Counted from the stretch's first letter, positions 1-12,224 are shown. The stretch: DNA of 64,000 nt from G963665215 sp963665215 (GCA_963665215.2 CAXXWW010000017.1:682001-746000); one strand, 5' to 3'. The notes: a model not told the origin generated them from the sequence alone. Numbers and translations: made by a program.

Positions 1-3000
1 CCCATACCTCCATTTCGCCGAAACGCTGGCCGCCGAACTGCGCTTTGCCGCCCAGGGGCTGCTGTGTGATGAGCGAATACGGGCCCGTGGAACGGGCGTG
101 GACCTTGTCTTCTACCAGGTGGATGAGCTTCATCATGTAAATGTATCCGACGGCGATTGGCTGATCGTAGGGCTCGCCTGTCCGTCCGTCGCGCAGGATA
201 AACTTCCCTAGGATCGGCGCCGACACCCGCTGGTCTCGATTTAGCCGGAGGGCCTCGCGCCTCATTTCCTCAACGGACAGCTCGGTCACATCCTGGCCAA
301 TCTCTTCCGTGAACCATATGCGGAGGCTGGCCTCACGGGCGTCGCCAGAGCTGTCTGATGTGAATACCTTATCGAAGTCGTAGCCGCGTTCTTCAAGCCA
401 GGCGCGGGTGATGCCAAGATCGATTCGGGAGGTCATGTGCTCGTCCAGAGGCTTGGGGTCTATAGCCCCGGACCTTTCGATTATCCAGGACTGCGCCAGT
501 GCGTCCTCGATGGCCAAATCAGAGGCGCCGTCGAATACCGGTGTCACGGCCCGGAAGCCCACCCCGTTTGCTGCCCATCCCAGGTGGGTCTCCAGCACCT
601 GCCCCAGATTCATGCGCGAGGGCACGCCGATCGGGTTCAAGATCATATCTATTGGGGTGCCGTCCGGCAGGAAGGGCATGTCCTCTTCGGGCAGAATTCG
701 GGATATCACGCCCTTGTTCCCGTGACGCCCAGCCATCTTGTCTCCCGCGGCCACCTTGCGCGTCTGGGCGACCCAGAGTCGTACAAGCTTATTGGCCCCG
801 GGCGGCAACTCGTCGCCATTGGCCTTGCTCAGCACCTTGACGGCAATCACCTTGCCCCGCTCACCATGGGGTACGCGCAGGGAGCTGTCCTTCACATCTC
901 TGGCTTTCTCGCCGAATATGGCCCGCAGTAGCTTCTCCTCGGCGCTGAGCTCCGTTTCGCCTTTCGGAGTGATCTTGCCTACGAGGATGTCGCCGGGGCC
1001 GATCTCAGCGCCAATGCGGATGACTCCCTCCTCGTCCAGGTCATGCAGGCTCTCATCCCCAACGTTGGGAATGTCGCGGGTGATCTCCTCAGGGCCCAGC
1101 TTGGTGTCCCTGGACTCCACCTCGTGCTTTTCAATGTGGATGGAGGTGAACCGGTCATCCTTGACCATCCTCTCGCTCATTATGATGGCGTCCTCGAAGT
1201 TGTAGCCCTCCCAGCTCATGAACGCCACCAATGTGTTCTGGCCCAGGGCCAGTTCGCCTAGCGCGGTGGACGAGCTGTCCGCCAGAATGTCGCCGATCGT
1301 GACCTGGTCTCCCTTTCTAACGACGGGACGCTGGTTGATGCAAGTGCCCTGGTTGCTTCTGACGAACTTCTTCAGCCGGTAGACAACATCCTCGCCGTCT
1401 TCTTCCCTCACAACGATCCTCTCGCCCGAGACCTCTGCGACCAGACCGGCTGTCTTGGACAGGATCACCTGGCCGCTGTCCCGGGCGACGCGACGCTCCA
1501 TGCCGGTTCCCACCAGCGGGGGCTCGGGCAGGAGCAGCGGGACGGCCTGACGCTGCATATTTGATCCCATCAGCGCCCGGTTGGCGTCGTCGTGTTCAAG
1601 GAAGGGGATGAGCGACGTGGAAACGCTGACCAGCTGCAACGGCGAGACATCCATGAAGTTCACGTTGTCGGGAGGCTCCATCGAGACGCCCTTCCCAATC
1701 CGGGTCTCCACTCGCTCGTGGAGGAACTGCCCGAGATCGTCCAGCGGCGAGTTGGCCTGTGCTATGTGGACCCGGTCCTCCGCGTCCGCCGCCAGGTACA
1801 CAATGTCCTCCTCCATTGAAGACACGTAGGGTTTGACGGCGATCCGCTGCTCGGGAATCTTCGCTATTCTAGTCCTCAACCCCTTGGTGACCACGCCTCC
1901 CGCGTTAAGAATGCTCTTCCCATCCTTAGCGACCACGGTCTCGGCCACCGTCCGACCCACAAGGTTCACGTCGGTGCTCAGAATATCTTTTTGGACCGTG
2001 CGGTATGGTGTCTCGATAAAGCCGTACTGATTGGTCCGGGCGCACGTCGCCAGCGACCCCAGGAGGCCGATATTGGGCCCTTCAGGCGTCTCGATGGGAC
2101 ATATGCGCCCGTAGTGGGTGTGATGGACGTCGCGGACGTCGTAGCCTGCCCGCTCTCTTGACAGCCCTCCGGGGCCCAGTGCGGAGAGCCTACGCTTGTG
2201 GGTGAGCTCGGCCAGAGGGTTGGTCTGGTCCATAAACTGCGAGAGTTGGGATCCCCCGAAGAACTCCCTGACGGCTGCCACCACGGGTCTGATGTTGATC
2301 AAGGCCGCGGGCGTCGTTGTGGCAGGGTCCATCTGTGTGGTCATCCGCTCCTTGATGACCCGCTCCATCCTCAGCAGCCCCACACGGACCTGGTTCTGAA
2401 TTAGCTCTCCCACTGCCCGCACCCGACGGTTTCCCAGATGGTCGATGTCGTCGGGATTTTGGACGCCATTGTTGATCTGGATCATCATGCGCAGCAGTCT
2501 TATGATGTCGTCCGGCGTCAGGGTGCGGGTTTCGGGGTCGACATCCAGGCCCAGCCTGCGCATGAGCTTGTAGCGGCCCACGCGACCCAGGTCGTAGCGT
2601 CTTGGGTTAAAAAACAGGTTCTGGAGGAGGTTCTTGGCGTTGTCCACGCTGGGTGGCTCGCCCGGCCGGAGCCTGCGGTAGAACTCAATCAGCGCCTCGT
2701 CGTGGCTGCCTACCACCGTGTCCTTGGCGATGGTGGTCTTTATGAACTGGTGGTCTGGGTCTGTATCAACGTCCTCGAAGAGCTCGATGATCTCTTCGTC
2801 GGTGGAGAAGCCCATCGCCCGCAGCAACATGCTGACTGGGCTCTTGCGCTTCCGATCCACTTTGACCGAGATCACATCTCGGTTGCTGGTCTCGAACTCC
2901 ATCCACGCCCCCCGAGAAGGGATGAGCTTGGCGGAGGACATCAGCCTGCCGGTGGCGGGATCGGAGTCAGTGGTGAAGTACACCCCGGGAGAGCGGACCA

Positions 3001-3433
3001 GCTGGCTCACCACCACCCTCTCCGCGCCGTTAATGACGAACGTGCCGGTGGTGGTCATCATGGGGATATCCCCAATGAATAGGTCTTGTCGCTTCCGCTC
3101 ACCCTCGGCCGGGCCCGGGGCCTTTGTATGTAGCTCGACTGTAACGTGCAAGGGTGCGGAAAAGGTGCTCTCCCTTTCCCGGCACTCGTCTTCAGTATTC
3201 TCGGGCTTTTCAAATCTGTGGTCCAAGAACCTAAGCTCGAATCTTCCCCCGGGGAAGTCCTCGATGGGGGAGATCTCGTCGAGGAGCTCCTTCAACCCAT
3301 CGGTCTTAAACCAGTCGAAGGAGTCTAGCTGGACCTGGATTAGGTTGGGGACCTCCAGCACACTGGGGATCTTGGAATATAAGCGCTCATCAAGTCCAGC
3401 ACCATTGACCACCTGCGAAGTACCATAGGTCAT
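1..3433 (-). CDS. rpoB: RNA polymerase beta subunit, 3' end outside window
   Basis: Catalytic beta subunit of RNA polymerase. The minus-strand frame is open from ATG at 3433 to the window edge (about 1144 codons). The N-terminal protrusion/lobe begins MTYGTSQVVNG. The rifampicin-pocket motif GGSQLSQFMDQTNPLAELTH is intact, followed by the conserved RRLSALGPGG. Further on are ICPIETPEGPNIGL, SWEGYNFEDAII, KITPKGETELSAEEKLLRAIFG, GRHGNKG and the near-terminal GGKAQFGGQRFGEMEVW. Only the last part of the C-terminal region, roughly 80-120 residues, is missing. In most bacteria rplJ/rplL lie upstream of rpoB; here the upstream neighbour is the divergent rex gene, so rpoB has its own promoter. Confidence 0.98.
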   Translation of the reverse strand, partial: MTYGTSQVVNGAGLDERLYSKIPSVLEVPNLIQVQLDSFDWFKTDGLKELLDEISPIEDFPGGRFELRFLDHRFEKPENTEDECRERESTFSAPLHVTVELHTKAPGPAEGERKRQDLFIGDIPMMTTTGTFVINGAERVVVSQLVRSPGVYFTTDSDPATGRLMSSAKLIPSRGAWMEFETSNRDVISVKVDRKRKSPVSMLLRAMGFSTDEEIIELFEDVDTDPDHQFIKTTIAKDTVVGSHDEALIEFYRRLRPGEPPSVDNAKNLLQNLFFNPRRYDLGRVGRYKLMRRLGLDVDPETRTLTPDDIIRLLRMMIQINNGVQNPDDIDHLGNRRVRAVGELIQNQVRVGLLRMERVIKERMTTQMDPATTTPAALINIRPVVAAVREFFGGSQLSQFMDQTNPLAELTHKRRLSALGPGGLSRERAGYDVRDVHHTHYGRICPIETPEGPNIGLLGSLATCARTNQYGFIETPYRTVQKDILSTDVNLVGRTVAETVVAKDGKSILNAGGVVTKGLRTRIAKIPEQRIAVKPYVSSMEEDIVYLAADAEDRVHIAQANSPLDDLGQFLHERVETRIGKGVSMEPPDNVNFMDVSPLQLVSVSTSLIPFLEHDDANRALMGSNMQRQAVPLLLPEPPLVGTGMERRVARDSGQVILSKTAGLVAEVSGERIVVREEDGEDVVYRLKKFVRSNQGTCINQRPVVRKGDQVTIGDILADSSSTALGELALGQNTLVAFMSWEGYNFEDAIIMSERMVKDDRFTSIHIEKHEVESRDTKLGPEEITRDIPNVGDESLHDLDEEGVIRIGAEIGPGDILVGKITPKGETELSAEEKLLRAIFGEKARDVKDSSLRVPHGERGKVIAVKVLSKANGDELPPGANKLVRLWVAQTRKVAAGDKMAGRHGNKGVISRILPEEDMPFLPDGTPIDMILNPIGVPSRMNLGQVLETHLGWAANGVGFRAVTPVFDGASDLAIEDALAQSWIIERSGAIDPKPLDEHMTSRIDLGITRAWLEERGYDFDKVFTSDSSGDAREASLRIWFTEEIGQDVTELSVEEMRREALRLNRDQRVSAPILGKFILRDGRTGEPYDQPIAVGYIYMMKLIHLVEDKVHARSTGPYSLITQQPLGGKAQFGGQRFGEMEVW

Positions 3434-3574
3434 GCGTTCTAACACTCCTAGTAATTGAGAGCTTCCGAGAAGCAGCTAAGAAGGAAAAGCACCAGGAAAA
3501 TGACGAAGTTTTACAAGGTTGAAGAACTGGCAAGAAACGAAGGACGGCTTTTGGGGGCATATGAAGACAGCGTA

Positions 3575-3603
3575 AGACTATCACCCCGACAGCCCCTTGT
3601 CAA
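3575..3603 (-). promoter_or_regulatory. Sigma70-type promoter for rpoB
   Basis: On the minus strand there is TTGACA, a 17-nt spacer, then TAGTCT. The -35 box is a perfect match and the -10 keeps the first two and last bases. It would leave a leader of about 135 nt before the rpoB ATG at 3433. Confidence 0.5.
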
Positions 3604-3654
3604 CCATTGCAGTTGGGCTGCTCTCCTAGCGGTAGTTAAATTATTCACAATTGT

Positions 3655-3683
3655 TTGACGAAGCCCTGATCAGCTATTACAAT
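3655..3683 (+). promoter_or_regulatory. Sigma70-type promoter for rex
   Basis: TTGACG (3655-3660), a 17-nt spacer and TACAAT (3678-3683) make a near-consensus promoter reading towards rex. It lies back to back with the rpoB promoter in the same 300-bp intergenic region. No convincing Rex operator palindrome was found over it. Confidence 0.6.
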
Positions 3684-3791
3684 AGCCGCATTCCCTCGCA
3701 TAGTCCGCGCTGAAGCACCTCTTATAATTCAGCGTTGAGTCCGCCCGAACTGGGCGCCGCGCCATGCATGATGGTGCACTTGAGGAGGTCG

Positions 3792-4451
3792 ATGAATCGC
3801 ACCGAGGTCCCCGATGTGGTCATCCTCAGGCTGCCTCTCTACGTCAGGGCCCTCGCCCAACTTCTAGCCGGCGGAGCCGAAGTGGTCAGCTCTCAGCAGC
3901 TGGGAAGCCTCCTTCAGATGACCCCCGCTCAGATCAGAAAAGACCTGAGCTACTTTGGCAGGTTTGGAAAACAGGGCAGGGGCTACAACGTCCGCTTTCT
4001 TCGGGAGGAGCTGCGCCGTATATTGGGGCTGGACCGCAAGTGGCCCGCTTGCTTGGTCGGGGTCGGCCGTCTCGGGCAGGCGATTATCAACTACTCGGGT
4101 TTCGCCCCCGAGGGCTTCACCATCGTAGCCGCGTTCGACAGGGACCCAGAGCAGGTGGGCAGGAACATTGCCGGCGTCGAGGTCCGACCCATGTCCGATC
4201 TGAGGGCCACAGTAGCAGACAGGGAGATCGCGGTCGGTATCGTCTCTGTGCCGGCAGCGCAGGCCCAGTCGGTGATCGACCTGCTGGTCGCAGGCGGGGT
4301 GAGGGGCATCCTGAACTATGCGCCAATAGCTCCTCAGGTGCCGCTGAACGTGGTGCTAAGGAACATCGACCCTGTCCTTTCCCTCCAGTCGATGACCTTC
4401 TACCTGCTACCGCACGATGACGGGCCTGCGCTCCCCATCACTTTACCCTAA
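3792..4451 (+). CDS. rex: Redox-sensing transcriptional repressor Rex
   Basis: Homodimeric repressor that senses the NADH/NAD+ ratio and controls fermentation and respiration genes. The N-terminal winged helix ends in SSQQLGSLLQMTPAQIRKD and LSYFGRFGKQGRGYNV, hallmarks of Rex. The Rossmann domain has the nucleotide-binding VGVGRLGQAIINYSGF stretch and ends LPHDDG. About 219 residues from the chosen ATG, the usual length. The start at 3792 (MNRTEVPDVV) follows AGGAGG, although the spacing is only 3 nt; ATGs about 25 nt upstream and a TTG at 3735 are alternatives. It is convergent with the ATP synthase operon, a natural Rex-type target, but no operator was identified there. Confidence 0.93.
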   Translation: MNRTEVPDVVILRLPLYVRALAQLLAGGAEVVSSQQLGSLLQMTPAQIRKDLSYFGRFGKQGRGYNVRFLREELRRILGLDRKWPACLVGVGRLGQAIINYSGFAPEGFTIVAAFDRDPEQVGRNIAGVEVRPMSDLRATVADREIAVGIVSVPAAQAQSVIDLLVAGGVRGILNYAPIAPQVPLNVVLRNIDPVLSLQSMTFYLLPHDDGPALPITLP

Positions 4452-4454
4452 GAA

Positions 4455-4474
4455 GGCTGGTTTCCCCCCCAGCC
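4455..4474. terminator. GC hairpin between rex and atpC
   Basis: GGCTGG and CCAGCC form a 6-bp stem four bases after the rex stop codon, in the convergent rex/atpC interval. There is no clear T-tract, so it may be a weak or bidirectional terminator. Confidence 0.35.
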
Positions 4475-4625
4475 ATACTCCACGCATGAACGCCCGAGCA
4501 GTAAGCCCCTGACCTGACTCGATCTACGCCCAATGCCAGGGAACACCCTTCGACGCGCCTCCGCCGGGTTGGCTCGAAGCTCGGGCACGATTTGACAGTC
4601 TATGCCCGGACCGAGGCCATTCCCC

Positions 4626-5069
4626 TCAGCCGGGGGGCGGCGAAGGCCTGTCTCGGCGCGCGACCCTGGATCGGCGACGAGCGACCTTCATCCGGGCCTG
4701 TGATCGCCGTATCGAGGCCAGCGCCCGTGCCAGGTCCGCGTCGCTGGTCGCCGTGGCGGCACCTTCCTGTGCCCGCTTCAGCGCCTCCTCGGTGCGCTCA
4801 ATGTCGATCTCCTCGGCACGCTCCGCGGTGTCGGCCAGGAGGGTTACCTTGTTCGCCATCACCTCCATGAAGCCGCCGCTAACCGCCATGTAGCTCTCTT
4901 CATCGCCCCTGACCACACGGATCTCGCCCGGCTTGAGCACGGTCAGCAGGGGCGCGTGGTTCGGCAATATGGCCAGCTCGCCCTCGATTCCGGGCGCCAC
5001 AAGGATGTCTACATCCTCCGAGTACACCACTCGCTCCGCTGTTACTATTTCCAGGCGCATCGCGGCCAT
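4626..5069 (-). CDS. atpC: ATP synthase epsilon subunit
   Basis: Epsilon subunit of F1, part of the central stalk and an intrinsic inhibitor of ATP hydrolysis. The N-terminal beta-sandwich includes MRLEIVTAERVVYS, the conserved GIEGELAILPNHAPLLT and GEIRVV. A two-helix C-terminal domain follows (IERTEEALKRAQEG, ALASIRRSQARMKVARR). Its 147 residues are normal length, with a basic tail extension. It is the last gene of the operon, 21 nt after atpD. MRLEIV nine bases downstream is an alternative start. Confidence 0.96.
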   Translation of the reverse strand: MAAMRLEIVTAERVVYSEDVDILVAPGIEGELAILPNHAPLLTVLKPGEIRVVRGDEESYMAVSGGFMEVMANKVTLLADTAERAEEIDIERTEEALKRAQEGAATATSDADLARALASIRRSQARMKVARRRSRVARRDRPSPPPG

Positions 5070-5090
5070 GGTGACTCTCCCGAGAAGTGC

Positions 5091-6488
<1,398 letters not shown>

Positions 6489-6561
6489 CCTCGTCTCCTT
6501 GGATTGGTCCCCTCCGCAATGGGAGGTTGCGGGGCCCTGCCCCAGATTCATCGATGGGGGA

Positions 6562-7422
6562 TCACGCACTGACGGCGGCCGCACCGCCCACGATATCCAG
6601 CAGCTCGTTCGTTATCGTCTCCTGGCGGGCCTTGTTCATCTCCAACGTGAGATCGACCACCATTTCGTTGGCGTTGTCGGTCGCGCTCCGCATGGCGACC
6701 ATTCGGGCTGACTGCTCGCTCGCCACCGACTCGAGGACGGCGTGGTAGAGCTCCAACTCCACGAACCTCGGCAGCAGCTCCGACAGTACCGCATCGCTAG
6801 TCGGCTCGTATATGTACCCCACCGCATCCTGAGAGCGGAGCTCTGCCGGAACTACTGGCAGCAGCGGTTGCAGGACCGGTCTCTGCACCACCATACTCAC
6901 AAAGTCGGCGTATGCCATGTAGACGGCGTCTACGCGCCCGTTGGTGTAGTCGTCGATGACGATGCTCGCGGCCGGAGTGACGTCGAGCAGCGAGGGTCGG
7001 TCGCCCAGGTCGGTCAGGACAGCTTGGACCTCCTGTCCGGAGCGGACCATGAAGTCGCGGCCCTTCCGGCCTATGGTGACCAGCCGTGTCGTAGCCAACT
7101 GTTCGAGTAGGAACTGGCCCGCGGCCCGGTTGATCTTGCTGTGGAGCCCACCAGTAAGGCCCCGATCCGGAGTTATCAGCACGACGGTGACGTTGTTGAC
7201 CTCTCGCCGCCTTAAAAGCGGATGGAGGTCTTCTTCCTCGTGCTTCTGGGCCGCCAGATTAGACAGCAGGGCCCGCAAACGCTCCGAATACGGCCGACCC
7301 CGAAGCGCCATCTCCTGGGCGCGCCGCATCTTGGACGCGGCGATCATAGACATGGCCTTGGTTATCTTGGCCGTGTTCTCGACGCTCCTGATGCGCCGTC
7401 TTATGTCTCTTACGCTCGGCAT
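6562..7422 (-). CDS. atpG: ATP synthase gamma subunit
   Basis: Central-stalk rotor subunit, 286 residues. It has the family N-terminus RRRIRSVENTAKITKAMSMI and the C-terminal coiled-coil helix ending RQETITNELLDIVGGAAA. The middle Rossmann-like domain contains TPDRGLTGGLHSKINR. It starts 14 nt after the atpA stop, so the two are probably translated from one transcript. Confidence 0.97.
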   Translation of the reverse strand: MPSVRDIRRRIRSVENTAKITKAMSMIAASKMRRAQEMALRGRPYSERLRALLSNLAAQKHEEEDLHPLLRRREVNNVTVVLITPDRGLTGGLHSKINRAAGQFLLEQLATTRLVTIGRKGRDFMVRSGQEVQAVLTDLGDRPSLLDVTPAASIVIDDYTNGRVDAVYMAYADFVSMVVQRPVLQPLLPVVPAELRSQDAVGYIYEPTSDAVLSELLPRFVELELYHAVLESVASEQSARMVAMRSATDNANEMVVDLTLEMNKARQETITNELLDIVGGAAAVSA

Positions 7423-7436
7423 TTCCTGGCCTGGCC

Positions 7437-8948
<1,512 letters not shown>

Positions 8949-9147
8949 TCATGACCTCCAAGAACCGCTGGACCAATCGGCGACGGCCTCATCGTCCCGC
9001 CGAAGCCCCAGCGCACAGTCAAGAAACCCCTTCAGGAATACCTAAATTACGGCGGACATTGGCGGGTGTGTGGGCGGTTGTCAGACCTGCCCTCACGTTT
9101 TCGTCGGGGCCCCTCGCGTATTTCCGGACAACCTCTCTGAGAGATCG

Positions 9148-9690
9148 CTATGAAGCCCGCTCGACTATCCTTCGCCGCATCTCTGCAAGTCTCGATCGGA
9201 CGCTACCATCGATCACCCGGTCGCCCACCCGGGCGATGAGCCCGCCTATTATCTGCCGGTCCACCGTGGAGCTGATCCGCACCTCTCTGCCGCCGAGCTC
9301 TTCGAGCAGCCGCACGATCCTGGCCTGCTCCTCGCTCTCCAGGGGCACCGCTGAGGTGACTTCCGCACGCTCGATGCCGCGATGAACATCTAGTAGTCGC
9401 CCGTACTCATCCACGATACCGGGCAGCAGATGTGCCAGGTTCCTTGAGCCGAGAATTGAAAGGAGGTTCAGAGCCAGCTGCCCCACCGCGCCGCCCAGGG
9501 CCTCCTCGATGGCCGTCACCTTCCGCGCTGCGGGAACCTGGGGGGCATCCAGGAGAGCGGAGAGCTCGCGGGATTCCAGCGCCGCCGTGAGCACCCTCAG
9601 GTCCTCCTGCCACGTGTCCAACTCGTGCCGTTCCAGGGCTATTTTGAACGCCGCCTGAGCGTACCGTAGAGGCGAAGGTGCCCTTGGCAT
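9148..9690 (-). CDS. atpH: ATP synthase delta subunit
   Basis: Peripheral-stalk delta/OSCP subunit linking F1 to the b subunits, 180 residues. The ATG at 9690 gives MPRAPSPLRYAQAAFKIAL, the conserved N-terminal helix; the open frame extends further upstream without homology. The C-terminal motif VDRQIIGGLIARVGDRVIDGS is the family signature. It lies between atpF and atpA. Confidence 0.94.
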   Translation of the reverse strand: MPRAPSPLRYAQAAFKIALERHELDTWQEDLRVLTAALESRELSALLDAPQVPAARKVTAIEEALGGAVGQLALNLLSILGSRNLAHLLPGIVDEYGRLLDVHRGIERAEVTSAVPLESEEQARIVRLLEELGGREVRISSTVDRQIIGGLIARVGDRVIDGSVRSRLAEMRRRIVERAS

Positions 9691-9835
9691 TTCTCGTACC
9701 CTTTTCGCTTGACGCAGGCCTGTGGGACCATCAGCGGCGGCGCAACGCCCGCTCCATGTCGTGGGGTGAAGGGAAGGGTTAGCTCTCCCTGGACCAGAGT
9801 CGCGGAGCCGCCGTCTCCGCAGTTGGGACCCCGCT

Positions 9836-10336
9836 CTATCCCCCACCGATCTTGGAGCTGTCCTCCAAGACCTTCCCGATCAGCTCGCGATGGGAGGACT
9901 CGTCCAGCGACCGCTCGACCACGCGTTCCGCCGCCCTGATGGCCAGGTCGGCGAACTCCCGACGCAGCTCCTCGATCGCCGCATCTCGCTCCCGCTGGAT
10001 GTTGGCCTGGGCCCTGGACCGCTCCCCCTCTATCTCCTCCCTTGCCTTGGTCAGCTCCTCTTCGCGGAACCGGTCCGCCACGTCCCTGGCCTGGGCGATC
10101 ATGGCCTGTCCCTCGGCCCGGGCCTTCTGGAGCTGCTGCTGCATCTCCTCCCTGGAGCGGGCCGCTTCGTCCCTCGCCTGCTGCGCGGTTTCCAGGCTCT
10201 CCTTGATCCGGCTGGTGCGCTGGTCAAGCGCCTTTAGTAGGGGTTTATAAAGGAGCGCGTACAGGAGTCCGAATAATATCAGGAAACTGATGACCTGCGT
10301 GATCAGTCCGGATGGGCTGATGCCTAGGGCATCCAT
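9836..10336 (-). CDS. atpF: ATP synthase b subunit
   Basis: Peripheral-stalk subunit b, 166 residues. There is one N-terminal membrane helix (LITQVISFLILFGLLYALLY), then a long charged coiled coil from about residue 35 (QRTSRIKESLETAQQARDEA) to the C-terminus. It is the only b-type gene in the operon, so a b homodimer is expected. Confidence 0.95.
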   Translation of the reverse strand: MDALGISPSGLITQVISFLILFGLLYALLYKPLLKALDQRTSRIKESLETAQQARDEAARSREEMQQQLQKARAEGQAMIAQARDVADRFREEELTKAREEIEGERSRAQANIQRERDAAIEELRREFADLAIRAAERVVERSLDESSHRELIGKVLEDSSKIGGG

Positions 10337-10398
10337 AGAGCCTCCTCCTGAATCTCATTGGCGTCGGCCGTGTAACCGGCCAGCCCCAGAGTTCGGCG

Positions 10399-10626
10399 CT
10401 AGACGAACTTGATGATCACTGCCACCACCAGGGCGTAAATGGCTATCGCCTCTGCGAAGGCAATGGCCAGTATCATGTTCTGCTGGATGGCACCGGCGGC
10501 CTCGGGGTTCCTCCCCAGTGCCTCCATGGCTTTGGCGGCCAGAATTCCTATTCCCAGTCCTGGGCCCAACGCCCCAAGCGCTATGGCCAGTCCCGCCGCA
10601 ATGTCTTGGATATTGCCCTCGATCAT
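10399..10626 (-). CDS. atpE: ATP synthase c subunit
   Basis: Proteolipid that forms the Fo rotor ring, 75 residues in two membrane helices joined by the polar loop GRNPEA. The ion-binding carboxylate is the Glu in AIAFAEAIAIYALVV. Helix 1 (GALGPGLGIGILAAKAMEAL) lacks the Gln typical of Na+-binding rings, so proton coupling is more likely (inference). Confidence 0.96.
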   Translation of the reverse strand: MIEGNIQDIAAGLAIALGALGPGLGIGILAAKAMEALGRNPEAAGAIQQNMILAIAFAEAIAIYALVVAVIIKFV

Positions 10627-10692
10627 CCTTGGCTCCTTCCCTGATTAGGTGGTGGCTGCGTCTCTCGCTAGTCCGGACCAGTCCACCCGCCT

Positions 10693-11757
10693 CTAGTGAC
10701 TCTCGGCGTCATGTTTAACCGTTGCGGTGGTGGCGAAAACCAGCGTGAGCATGGCGAATATGAATGCCTGGATTAGGCCCACGAACAGCTCCAGTCCCAG
10801 GAACGGGACCAGACCAATCAGCGGGAGCAGGAAGGCCATCGATATGAGCAGCACCTCGCCCGCGAAGATATTTCCGAACAGACGGAAGGTGAAGCTGATT
10901 ACTCGGGCCACCTCGCTGATGGCCTCCAGGACCCCCACGAACAGTCCGATAGGGCCGCCACGAAAGTTCAGGTACTTGCCCAAGTGGCCGGAGATTCCCA
11001 GCGCCCTGAATGCCCACCAGTGGACCATTACCATCGCGACCAGGGCTATCGCCAGCGTGGTGTTGATGTCGGTGTTCGCGCTCCTGAGATACGGGACCAA
11101 CAGCCCTGCGCGCTTGCCCTCCTCCACGCCCGACTCCTCATACTCCTCGGCGGTGATCTCGGTGCCCACAGACCCAATGGGGAGTACCGCGATAGAGCCC
11201 TCGCCTTGGAACACCTGGAGCTTGATCTTGGCAAGGTCCGCGCGGTCGCCCTTCTTCTCCGCCGCCGCCTCGACGCGGTGAACCACCTCCTCGGCCGGCT
11301 CGAACCTTCCGATGGTGCCGAATCCCGGTAGTATTCCCAGCCAGTTGGCCGTAACGATGAAGAGGAATATGGTCGTAACCAGAGGGAAGAAACGCCGCGC
11401 CTTTTCCGGTCCCGCGACGGCCTCGGCCAGGTTGAGGAAAAACTCGAGGATCACCTCGAGGATGCTCTGGAGCCTGCCCGGCACCTCTTTCAAACGGCGA
11501 GTGCCTAGAAACGACACCGCCGCCAGGACCACAATGGTCAGCCACGTTGCGACCATTGTGTTTGTGATCTCGAAGCCCCCTGATAGGGGGGTGGCGCTTA
11601 TGGGCTCGGCGGGGAGCTGGATGTGGGCCAGCGGCGATCCCAGGAAGCCACCGCCGAACTGGTTTCCGAGGGCCCCGCCGGCCAGACCGACTACGAACAG
11701 GACTCCCAGGACTATCGCGGCCGTGAGCGCCTTGGGATTGCTGAGCAGCCTGGACAC
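10693..11757 (-). CDS. atpB: ATP synthase a subunit with enlarged loop
   Basis: Fo stator subunit forming the proton half-channels. The essential Arg lies in VISFTFRLFGNIFAGEVLL, and the C-terminus has LIQAFIFAMLTLVF. I chose GTG at 11757, which shares one base with the atpZ stop TAG; this gives 354 residues, longer than the usual 230-290. The extra length is a charged loop after the ANWLGILPGFG helix (roughly FEPAEEVVHRVEAAAEKKGD to EESGVEEGKRAGLL). Upstream frame sequence to 11934 overlaps atpZ and has no homology. Confidence 0.95.
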   Translation of the reverse strand: MSRLLSNPKALTAAIVLGVLFVVGLAGGALGNQFGGGFLGSPLAHIQLPAEPISATPLSGGFEITNTMVATWLTIVVLAAVSFLGTRRLKEVPGRLQSILEVILEFFLNLAEAVAGPEKARRFFPLVTTIFLFIVTANWLGILPGFGTIGRFEPAEEVVHRVEAAAEKKGDRADLAKIKLQVFQGEGSIAVLPIGSVGTEITAEEYEESGVEEGKRAGLLVPYLRSANTDINTTLAIALVAMVMVHWWAFRALGISGHLGKYLNFRGGPIGLFVGVLEAISEVARVISFTFRLFGNIFAGEVLLISMAFLLPLIGLVPFLGLELFVGLIQAFIFAMLTLVFATTATVKHDAESH

Positions 11758-11981
11758 TATTTGTTCCTCTGGTCCTCCGAGTCCGGCGCATTCGACAGGA
11801 CCGCGTTGAGCATCTGGTACATACCGATGCCCGCTACGGTAATTCCTACAGCCAGCCCAAGCAGGGTAAGCACCGGGTCCAAGCCTAGCCAGCGGTCCAG
11901 CCAGCGACCCCCGATGACCCCACCCACAATACAAAGGGCAACGTACCAGCCGATGCCCAACAAGCGGAGTACAGTTGCCAT
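11757..11981 (-). CDS. atpZ: AtpZ/AtpI-type ATP synthase accessory protein
   Basis: Small membrane protein (74 residues) at the head of the operon. Two hydrophobic helices (LLGIGWYVALCIVGGVIGG and VLTLLGLAVGITVAGIGMY) are joined by RWLDRWLGLDP, the pattern of AtpZ. The family is linked to ATP synthase assembly or cation supply to Fo. Its stop overlaps the atpB start by one base. A short leader of about 30 nt separates it from the operon promoter. Confidence 0.85.
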   Translation of the reverse strand: MATVLRLLGIGWYVALCIVGGVIGGRWLDRWLGLDPVLTLLGLAVGITVAGIGMYQMLNAVLSNAPDSEDQRNK

Positions 11982-12017
11982 CCCGTGCGCCCCACAGGGG
12001 CCCCTTGGAGGTTGTGT

Positions 12018-12047
12018 ATTATATCACAATCTAATTTTGAGGGTCAA
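12018..12047 (-). promoter_or_regulatory. ATP synthase operon promoter
   Basis: Minus-strand TTGACC, an 18-nt AT-rich spacer and a perfect TATAAT. Transcription would start near 12010, about 30 nt before the atpZ ATG at 11981. Confidence 0.7.
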
Positions 12048-12224
12048 TTTCGGTTGTTTCTCACCGCGCCCTGGCGCGCCATTGTTCGATTCAGGGGCCA
12101 ATATTCCCGAGTGGCGAGCCCGCTGCCTCGTCGAGGCGCTGGCCGGGATGGACCGAGCGGCGGGCAAGGCGCGTCCACGAGCACGACCACATGCTACACC
12201 CCATCCGGTAGTAGGTAAAGGAGA

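Noticed and set aside
437..3428. Long plus-strand open frames across 437-3428
   Set aside because: They are antisense to rpoB, whose conserved motifs run continuously on the minus strand.
3640..3690. Rex operator over the rex promoter
   Set aside because: TTCACAATTGTTTGA looks suggestive but is not a true inverted repeat of the Rex type.
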